Under the pieces are notes generated by a model that did no database searches, was not told the DNA's origin, and worked only from the letters and a program-made list of their open reading frames with translations. This document shows positions 55,700-64,000 of a DNA stretch of 64,000 bases, one piece after another; the stretch's first letter is position 1, and every line of letters starts with the position of its first letter. Origin of the DNA: Timema cristinae. Its lineage: Eukaryota > Arthropoda > Insecta > Phasmatodea > Timematidae. The position numbers were made by a program, and so were the translations under genes. Location of the stretch: the NCBI GenBank assembly GCA_039000515.1, contig JBCFYV010000024.1, positions 11,217,461-11,281,460 on the forward strand, given 5' to 3'.

Positions 55700-55921
55700 T
55701 TTGTGCATCTCTTTGGGCTTTCCGAATATATACACTAGTCGGGTGGTGGTGAGGAAGGTAGAGTTTAGAGGATATGTACTCGCATTTGAGTTTGGCCAAA
55801 GTTGGAAACCATTTAGGAAAGCCACCATAACACACTTGAATGGGATTCAAACCTCAAACTAAACGTCACCGGCAAACCAAATCAGATCAGACAATGACGC
55901 ATTAGTCCGTCGATGTGGGTA
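55700..55921 (-). mobile_element. SINE B copy, worn
   Basis: Body GGAAACCATTTAGGAAAGCC, B box complement GGGATTCAAACCTC and head complement CAATGACGCATTAGTCC are recognisable. The tail is lost. Confidence 0.7.
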
Positions 55922-56610
55922 CTCCACATGTACTGGAATATTAAAACTCATTACGCGGCTAGCATTTAGAAAATATTGTAATCGTAAATAGTTTCTATCT
56001 CAAGATTATGCGGCCGTATGTGTCACAAAACTACAAAAATTGGGTTCGTTTGTCTGTCTGTCTGTCGCTGGGTCTATAGCCGAAACTGTTAAATTTTTTA
56101 CATTCAAACTTGATATTTAACTGTCATATGGTCACACCTCGAGGTAAAATCGTGATTTGGATTTCATACATAAGATTAAAGTTGTTTGATAACTGATTTT
56201 TGAAGATTCGAAACTATTATAAATAATTTTCTCTGGCTAATGATTTTGTTCACAAAGTATATCTGAGAAGTGTTTTATATTATGAATAATACTGTAATTA
56301 TGCTTGATTCTAAAAGAAAATTTGATTTAAGGGCAGTATAATGACGATTTATTTTGAAAATTTAAAATATTTCGGAAATCGCTTTGATAAAGTGATTCAG
56401 TATAGCTACCGGGAGAGTATTTTATATAATAAATAAGAACGTGTTTTCCCTGGAGAGAAAAAAAAGAGAGTTTCATGTACTAATATCTACACTTTTTTTA
56501 ATTTTAAATATTTTAAAAATGGCTTTAGCAAATTTGTTTAAAATATGTATCTGATAGCTTAAGTGTATCATATTATTTTTAAAATATGTTTTTTTTAACG
56601 AGGAAAATAT
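55922..56610. other. AT-rich, nothing recognised
   Basis: Only a (TCTG)4-like run near 56050 is notable. Confidence 0.5.
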
Positions 56611-56614
56611 ATTT

Positions 56615-56720
56615 AGGATGTCGAGTTTGAACCCTGGTCGAGTAGGCTGGTTTAATTTTTCTTCAAAGGATTTCCATCATACCTCCACATAAATGCGAGT
56701 ACATTTTATTCCTACACTGT
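56615..56720 (+). mobile_element. SINE B fragment
   Basis: GAGTTTGAACCCTGGTCGAG (B box) and a short worn B body. Confidence 0.6.
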
Positions 56721-57222
56721 TATTGTAAATATTCATATGGTTCATGTGTTTCAGATGTATAATATTAACACGAATAATACCTAAAAACGTTTAGTTAAAC
56801 GCATAAAACTACACGTTTAAACGCCCCATTCCTGTTCATATTATATTTTAGTAATATTTATAGAGCATTTAAGGTTCGCTATCTTCATGCAGGCTATATC
56901 AGTACGCGGCCTACAAATTAACTTAACTTAATCCAAGAGATCACCCACCCACAAATATACAATCCTTTCTAATGAAAAGAATTGTTTGAGGAGCTGATAA
57001 ATAATCAATCATTAAGTCTTCTGCACTTGGAATCGAACTGGGATAATCAGAAATGACTTTTCTAACCACTTGGCCTAGAGTACGACCACAACATCACACA
57101 GTTTTTATTTTAAGAGTAATTCTCTTGAGGTAACTCTGAGAAGAGTTTTCCAGCCAGGTTGCCGGTGAAAATGAGAGATGAAAATTCCGTATTGATCGCA
57201 CTGGCGGTGTCTCGCAGAATTT

Positions 57223-57492
57223 AGCAGGAGCTGCTGATAAACTGTCTAGTCAGGAGCAGAACTGAGCAGTAGCTGCTGATAAACTGTCTAGTCACTAGCA
57301 GTACTGAGCAGGAGCTACTGCTGAACTGTCAAGTCACGAGCAGAACTAAGAAGGAGCTACTGATAATATATCTAATCACGGGCATGACTAAGCAGGAGCT
57401 ACTGATAAACTGTCTAGCTAGAAGCAGAATTAAGCAGGAACTACTGCTGAACTGTCTGGTCACGAGCAGAACTGAGCAGGAGCTACTGATAA
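57223..57492 (+). repeat. Minisatellite, 42-bp unit, about 6.4 copies
   Basis: The unit is AGCAGGAGCTACTGATAAAC then TGTCTAGTCACGAGCAGAACTG. The last copies lack a few bases. Confidence 0.93.
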
Positions 57493-57545
57493 TGTGTACT
57501 GATACGTGTACATGTTGACAAAGGCGTTAGTTTCATCTTTTCTGG

Positions 57546-57665
57546 TTTGTCGATGACGGGGAAATCGAAATTCAAATCCCGGTCGGTTATATTGAGGGTA
57601 GTTCTTCCTGTTTTGTTTACCATTCTCCCTCCTAAGTAAATACTTATTCATTTCCTCTAAATTAT
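57546..57665 (+). mobile_element. SINE B fragment next to the minisatellite
   Basis: GATGACGGGGAAATCGAAAT, B box ATTCAAATCCCGG and a B body up to TCCTCTAAATTATG. Confidence 0.7.
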
Positions 57666-57669
57666 GTCG

Positions 57670-59320
57670 AGTTACACGGAATGTTGAGCTTCCGAGACTC
57701 TACTGTACTGTAATTTTTTCACTTACATTTATTTTGCTTTTTAAATCTATCTTTTATTAAGTTATTGAGTTTTTTTTGAAAATGTAAATTTAACTCATCA
57801 CTGATATCACGAGTGATGGCTATAGCCAGGGCCCCGGATTTTGATGACCTAAAAATTATAAAAAATAACTTCAAATACCGGTAAACAAAAAATTACCTAA
57901 CAATTTAAAAAAAAACGTAACGAATGCACACAACTAAATCAAACACCCACTTTACACATGGAAACTAAAAAATATGAGTGCAATGAAAATCCTTTAACAA
58001 CAATCAACTCTTGCGTTCCGCTAAATACATTTATCAACAAATATCCGTTTCACAATTAATAGCTACCCCTCCCACCGCAACCCTCTGCATCCTCATTGTA
58101 ATCTCACCAGGAATGTGTATTTTACAATCATACACGCAAAGAGGATACGAAGTTCATTGCCTATATTATCTTCTTATTCAGACAACTGTGTGTATGATGT
58201 TTGAGTAGTTATGCATTTATAAAATATTGATAGTATAGTATTAAAAATATATTTAGTCATCATAAATACCCAAAACTTATTCATAAAGGCTTGAAAATTA
58301 CTTAAAAATGCATCATAAAGGACGCAAATCAAGAAAATATGAACTAAAATTCTAAAATGACCAGAAATGACCGGAAATTGACCTATTAAAAACATTTCCG
58401 CAACCAGAGGATAGTAAACAGAATTTATGTACACATGAGCATTGTCTTTGACGTAAAAAATATATAAAAAGATGACATGTCATCAAAATCCGGGCCCATG
58501 TACGAATTCATTTTGTCGGTCTCCTGATGCTCGTTAAAACCAAGTTCGACTGTATTCATTCGCTTTCTACATCCCATGACAATCAACTCTGTGATACAGT
58601 TGGATCAAAATCGAGAATTTACACGAATACTATTGCACGTGGATCATTTCTGATTAAACAGTAATAGAGGTAAAGAGTTAATAGAAGTTCATAATATTGA
58701 ACGTTGTTAAAATATTAAATTTATATTTGGATAAAAACTGCGTTGAAAAGGCCGTTTTTGACCATTTTAGAATGGCTTCACAGATAAGCATTGTGCACAA
58801 ATCTTCATTCTGTAATAGTAGGAACATACTGTAGTTACTAACAAGAAACTTTGTCACTTTGTCCTCCATCGTCACCACGGAAAATTTTGAGTAACCCTTC
58901 AAACACGAATGCAGTGCACACATTCCCCTTCAACTCCGAAACCTCGCGCGAGCCGGGAGTTGAGTTGGGCCTGTTATGATGAACGCTCTTAATGTTATTC
59001 CCTGGGCATAAATTGCTGTCAGCAGCTTCTTGATGCTGTTGTATATATCTAACTAACTATGGAAAGCACGTGGTCTGCTCGTCAACATGTTTTTAGACCA
59101 TCCATCTTATCGCTGCTATGAACTAAAAGGTTTGAAAATAACTTAAGTGAGCTTACAAAACAGTAAGGCATTGTGCACACTTATTCACCAATGGTAACAT
59201 AACTTCTCTGTTTTCTTGAACTTAAGAAATAGCAAGTAGCAAGACATTGCCTTTACCACTCTTGCTGCCCAACTTTGCGGTTTTCTTGAACACAAACCTT
59301 TTGTATCATCGTATAGTTAT
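57670..59320. other. No gene recognised
   Basis: Short open frames (58011-58208, 58174-58434, 58678-58923) have no known motif and AT-driven composition. A small hairpin, CAACTC...CGCGCGAG...GAGTTG, lies near 58929-58966. Confidence 0.4.
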
Positions 59321-59325
59321 TTTTA

Positions 59326-59548
59326 GCAGCGCGTCTTACTACCTTTTCGGGATTTGAGCCTATGTACTAATTACACTAATGGGTTAAAATTTTGAAGGTT
59401 TAATTGAGATGAAGTGCACCAGCATTTGCGTGGAGGGATAGTGAAAAACCATTTAGGAAAATCCCCCCCCATTACACCTGGCTGGGACTATCATCCCGAT
59501 CTTCCCATAGTCACCTATTTATTCTCTTGCGAGAATGACGACTTATAC
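59326..59548 (-). mobile_element. SINE B copy
   Basis: Tail complement GCAGCGCGTCTTACTACC, body GAAAAACCATTTAGGAAAA and head complement TTGCGAGAATGACG are in order. Confidence 0.85.
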
Positions 59549-60380
59549 CAGTGTTTCTTAATCCAACAACTATTACTTACTAATACAATGTAATTAATTA
59601 GATGATTATTTTTTTCAAAATTTAATCTAATAAATTAATATTTGTCTTGTATAAATAGTCTTAAATTGGAATTTTCTAAAAATAACTATTTACTATACCT
59701 CCATAATACCCCACCTTGACCTCGATCCCTACTCCCAGGGCCCCGGTGGTCCCTGAGTGCGCACAACTACCTTTTAATGGTCCTCCATCACCTAAACTTT
59801 GAGAAACACTGCCTAAACTATGCGACCATCGATGCGAGTATAAACAACTTAAAGAGAAAAGTATTATAATATTAAAATGGTAATGTTATGTACCAACATT
59901 CGCCGCCTGACTAAAGGATGCAAAATGACAATAAGGAATAAATATTTACTCGTGTACGTGGTTGGGGATTGAACCTTAGTCTCAAGAGTCAGAGCCTGCT
60001 ACACAATCCTTGAGTTAAACCCCTATTACTGTCCAATAACTATGACATGCGCTTCAGTTCAAGGTGTTGACGGGTGGACTATTTTAAAAGCTCCTAATTA
60101 ACACAGAAATAATCCACACCTAGACCGAATAGTGTCCCAAGCTCAACCAAGAGTAAGTATGCTGATCGAATCTCGTCTGGAGAACGTAACTGGGTCACAG
60201 TGAATGGTTGATTTGTACTCAATCAGTAGGTTGTAATGTTACTGACTGCATCTAAAGAATATGTGAGAGCATTGACAATAATATCGTTCTAATTTTATAA
60301 ACGTATTTAATTTTATTTGAACTTTATAATATATTACGTGGCGCTTAAAGCACTTCTTCTTCTAAGAAGGCACGAGCCAC
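59549..60380. other. No gene recognised
   Basis: Intergenic. A minus-strand tRNA-like motif (GGGATTGAACCTTAGTCTC near 59966) may be a SINE trace. Confidence 0.4.
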
Positions 60381-60387
60381 TGATAAG

Positions 60388-60419
60388 TGACGTCAGAGTG
60401 CGTGACGTTAGTTGAGTCA
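60388..60419. promoter_or_regulatory. Cluster of CRE and AP-1 sites
   Basis: TGACGTCA (60388-60395), TGACGTTA (60403-60410) and TGAGTCA (60413-60419) occur within 32 bp. These are consensus or near-consensus sites for CREB/ATF and Jun/Fos bZIP factors. No gene start could be linked to them. Confidence 0.4.
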
Positions 60420-60569
60420 ATATGACAATTTAAGGTATTTAATAAATAATAACTTCATGTTCTGGAAAGATCGAATAGAAATTTTAAAAGGTAATTTGAG
60501 GCAGTTCCGGCTCTCGGACATTCTACTGCCATCGAGATGTGTGTTTTTTTTTTTTAATTTAACACCACC

Positions 60570-60582
60570 TTCTAGAATGTTC
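60570..60582. promoter_or_regulatory. Heat-shock element consensus
   Basis: TTCTAGAATGTTC fits TTCnnGAAnnTTC, the three-unit HSF binding site. It lies about 150 bp from the bZIP cluster. Confidence 0.4.
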
Positions 60583-60739
60583 TTTCGAAGTGAGTTATAT
60601 ACTAGGCGTGGTGAAATAAATGTGCACTGGCTTTCTAGCCCTGACACTAGCACCCTCACTTTGACTGTGTCTGTCACTCCAGCCTTCGATACGTACAGTC
60701 GTGTTAATTTATTAGTCGCGTCTCGAAATTGTTAACGAC

Positions 60740-61148
60740 ATGATCAGTTTTACGATCAAGACAATAGTGATGTTAAAATAAAATCACATCTAACCTAATA
60801 ATTGTGTATTATTTCAATGGTACAAATACCTCCCAAACACGGGGCAATTATCATCAACAAAATAGCATAATGTTATAAGGTTCAAGACGCTATTTCAGGT
60901 ACATCACCCTCTTCACCCTGTCCCTAAAGTTAAACTGTTAATAACCTTGCTGTTATTTAAATGTAGGCTACTAATGGAACATTTATTGTCCTGAGTAGAA
61001 ATGGCCACCATTTACACGTAAGGGGTGCCAAATTAAGGTAAGTAGTTTTGCAGTGTATAGCATTAAGTTTTGGTCTAAATAAATAAAATATCATTCCAGT
61101 AGATGTGTATAGTTTTGTTTTGTACGCATGGTAATATCAAAAGAATTA
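60740..61148. other. No gene recognised
   Basis: AT-rich, no supportable feature. Confidence 0.5.
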
Positions 61149-61293
61149 GGTGACCTGGTGGTCTAGGGGTAAAGTGTCACAGATTTATCTGATTTCCAAA
61201 CCCTTCCTCCACCTCTGACAAGACATCTTGTGAATGTGTGGAATGCCAGGCCGCCACCGTGGTTCGGACTCCACGCTAAACTCTAGGTCCTAC
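61149..61293 (+). mobile_element. SINE A copy lacking B box and tail
   Basis: After AGGGGTAAAGTGTCA the sequence jumps to CAGATTTATCTGATTTCC, deleting the anticodon-to-B-box part. The join uses a shared CA. The copy stops at CTCTAGGTCC, so the 3' tail is missing too. Confidence 0.88.
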
Positions 61294-62028
61294 CAGGGCA
61301 TAAAGTAACACATACAAATTCTAAAAAATTAATATAATGTTAAAAATAAACATAAATTATTCAACTGTAGCCACAGAAGGTGTGACATTTGGATCAACCT
61401 GTTCTGAATAAAAACGTGTACCTAAATTAAATAACTATACATACGTATAGGCCTATACAGGAAGTAAATACTTACATGATTAATTAATTATTACATCTAC
61501 AGATCCTATTAATATTATATAAACATGAGTTGATGAATGTTATTCTTTAACGCAAAAACCAAGCTACCGGCTGTGCTGAAATTCCACATGGACATAACTC
61601 AGACGTTGGGTTAACTTATATGCTGATTACATTTTAAGTATGCCATTTTATTCGACACCTTTTCTCAGTTTCTGCTTATCAGATTTCCATTGGAACAACT
61701 TTTAAAGGTTCTTAGAAATATTCTATATGTGGCGGCAGTCTTGAAAGAAAATGGCGGCTATATAACACTAATTATTGTTAGCCCTTCCACTTCTAGCTCC
61801 TAAACTATGGAAAGCCGAGTCGTCACCATCACTAATAATAAAATTAATATAATTTGCATCATTATATTTAACATTTATGCAATTCCTGTAACATTGGATA
61901 CGTATTAATTACTAAACACACATTGCATGAAGAACCAGTAATAAGCTCGTACTTTATAATAATTAATGCTCCGAATTCTGGCGATGTCAGAAAAAATTCC
62001 ATCTCGCCCTTGGTTATGAAAAAGTTGC
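61294..62028. other. AT-rich, nothing recognised
   Basis: No feature can be supported. Confidence 0.5.
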
Positions 62029-62484
62029 CTATATCTTCCTAAAACAATTAGTGTAGAATGGCCCTAAGTGAGATGAGAAGATGCCAGCGTTTTTGCGGCA
62101 AAATTTTTTTTTGGTCAATAATAAACCATTGCTCCAGTAGAAGCATATAGTTGAATTTTCTTCACGTGTTGATAACAACAGTTGTTGTTGAATATATGTC
62201 ATAAGCATGGTGAAATTATCCCACAAACTTTTTAAATGAAGAGAAAGAGTTGTCATTAAATTCCAGAACATTTTTGACAGATATCCAACAAATTTTGAGG
62301 TCATCATGTGAAGAAAATTTAGTTCTAGTTTGTGCTGGAGAAATATTTGATTTATTTTGGCAAAAAGAAAAGTGTTGGGTAAAAACTGCCAAAACACTGG
62401 CTTTTTCTCCCATCTTATTCCACCCCACCTTAAGGCGACCACCTTCGTCCGCGAGAAAGTATTACAATCGCTGCAAGGCCACAC
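62029..62484 (-). other. Unrecognised 151-codon open frame
   Basis: The frame is open for 151 codons and overlaps shorter frames on both strands. The translation is rich in F, L, S and N with no motif that I know. Another minus-strand frame (62216-62428) is also open. Probably a decayed repeat or chance. Confidence 0.2.
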
Positions 62485-63001
62485 GACTTGAAATACAATG
62501 ATCTGTATCGTTTACTGGAACTACCTATCTTATTATTTCTAAGCTTTTCGCACTTCACCTACAACCATCCTTAGTAATGTCACTAATAAATAGGGGAAAG
62601 AAAACTACGAAACTTCTTATCTCAAGGTAAAGAGGAAAGCTCGCTGCTTGTTCTCAAATATCTTAGAATTATTTTTTTGGGAGCCTATCAAAAAATTACT
62701 GTACTTGTTAATGAAAGTCAAAATCTAGATCCACTTTTCATCAAGCCTGGTCTCACAGCTCCGCAAATATGATTAAAAAGTCGTTGAAAATGACATATTT
62801 CATATGTAATATTTTCGCACATTTTTTTCTATTAATAAAACTCAAACTATAGGGCTTTTAAGGGAAAAAAAAGTCTGTTGAAATATCTCGACTTTATTTT
62901 GGCGTAAACCATATTTGGAAATAACTCTTCTTTGAAATAAATATTGCGTTAAAGCTGAGCGCGTCTGCGCGTCAATTTCTCTCTTACCAAGACAGCCCCC
63001 T
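62485..63001. other. No gene recognised
   Basis: AT-rich, ending in AAGACAGCCCCC before the satellite-bearing repeat. Confidence 0.5.
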
Positions 63002-63438
63002 TAAGGCCCTGCCTACCCTCTCTGGCGGTGAGTTGAGCTTTCAGCTATCAAAATAGATGGCGTTGCTAAAGTTATACAAATTGGTGGATTCCAGCCATCA
63101 GGTTGGCAGAATTACTGGTTTGTTTAAACAATTGGGAGACTGACGACCACGACCGGTAATCAGTAAAGGCAGCAAGCAAACTTTTTCCAAGAACTGAGAG
63201 AGATAAGAAGTGTAGTGCCGGACCGTAAAGTGTGTAGGCGACCAAGTTGGACTAAACGTGGGGAGATATAACGTCAAAATACAATCACACTCTCGAGCAG
63301 AAAAATTAGCCTATCCATTCCAGTCAGCTAGACGTCCATTAACCTGTAGTACCACTTTTGAATTTAGAACCTTTTTGATGCCAAAGTTTTGTATTAGTTT
63401 TGTACCGTTTTGTACCACAAAGAAAAAGTTTTGTACCC
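63002..63438 (+). repeat. Second copy of the satellite-bearing repeat, cut by gap
   Basis: Matches 5131-5560 in the same orientation with few substitutions (e.g. CTCTCTGGCGGTGAG versus CTCTCTCCGGTGTG). It enters the first satellite unit and stops at GTTTTGTACCC. Confidence 0.95.
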
Positions 63439-63538
63439 NNNNNNNNNNNNNNNNNNNNNNNNNNNNNNNNNNNNNNNNNNNNNNNNNNNNNNNNNNNNNN
63501 NNNNNNNNNNNNNNNNNNNNNNNNNNNNNNNNNNNNNN
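63439..63538. other. Assembly gap (100 N) in satellite array
   Basis: Exactly 100 N. The left flank is satellite, the right flank is not, so the missing part probably includes an unresolved array. Confidence 0.95.
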
Positions 63539-63938
63539 CCTTAATTCTTTGACACACTGGTTTACTATTAGTTGGAAGATGCAAACACTAACAGTTTGTT
63601 TTAATCTCTATAATAATTTACAGTTTATAATTAACTAGTATATAATAAGCCTTTAGGAGACAGGCAAACAAAATATAAATAGGCCCCCTAATTATGACGC
63701 AACTTATCTTTTTAGTATGAGTTGAAAAATAAAAACTTTTCACTCCGTTATTTTAATTCATGAAAAACTTAGAAATAAATTGAATCATATTAAAAAATAC
63801 TAATAAAATAAATAAATAATCTTACTACGATAGGTTATGTCCCGTGATCTATACTATAAGTATGCAAATTTTCCACTTGCTAGGTCATCTATGGGCTTTT
63901 GGAGGGTGTGCAAAGACTCACACGCATTAGTAAATTAT

Positions 63939-63970
<32 letters not shown>

Positions 63971-64000
63971 TATTTATATTATATATATAGGTTAGGGGAT
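63539..64000. other. AT-rich end with (TA)n
   Basis: No gene is recognised. (TA)n tracts lie at about 63937-63988. Confidence 0.6.

Noticed and set aside
61925..61945. HCMKNQ-coding stretch resembling the profilin HCMKT motif
   Set aside because: A stop follows at once and no profilin sequence flanks it on either side.

Overview
The window is 64 kb of AT-rich, repeat-dominated animal DNA with almost no host coding capacity. The best taxonomic clue is one exon at 14951-15060. Its product begins with a profilin N-terminus of the kind found in insects and other arthropods, so I read the window as an intergenic or intronic region of a large-genome arthropod. Two runs of exactly 100 N (16239-16338 and 63439-63538) mark scaffold gaps.

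Layout. 1-1.7 kb: a minus-strand, edge-truncated copy of a hAT transposon. 1.9-4.7 kb: decayed protein fragments (a GIY-YIG-like piece, an uncharacterised multicopy family, a Jockey-like reverse transcriptase) and a 39-bp minisatellite. 5.1-6.9 kb: a repeat carrying a satellite array whose left part recurs at 63.0-63.4 kb. 7-14.8 kb: mostly plain AT-rich DNA with three SINE or LTR-like pieces. 14.9-15.1 kb: profilin exon 1. 16-31 kb: tRNA-derived SINEs, MITEs and minisatellites. 31.3-35.4 kb: a complete hAT transposon with an intact two-exon transposase, sitting inside the 3' tail of a SINE. 35.5-39 kb: SINE, split palindrome and foldback repeats. 39.4-41.5 kb: about 59 copies of a 36-bp minisatellite. 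41.6-64 kb: more SINEs, two non-autonomous hAT elements, a Harbinger-like MITE copy, LINE debris, foldbacks and a possible regulatory cluster near 60.4 kb.

Mobile-element relations. Two abundant SINE groups, called A and B here, have different tRNA-like heads (A resembles tRNA-Glu, B resembles tRNA-Leu or a related tRNA). Both end in the same 3' tail of about 36 bp, followed by TAA or A-rich repeats. That pattern suggests both are mobilised by one LINE type. Many copies keep target-site duplications, and several nestings give a relative order of insertion. I saw no cooperating host genes, no RNA genes beyond tRNA-derived SINE heads, no CRISPR array and no clearly new protein system. The most informative observations are the hAT-in-SINE nesting with all duplications preserved, the shared SINE tail, a B/A chimeric SINE, an in-window empty site, and the one-base frameshift in profilin exon 1.
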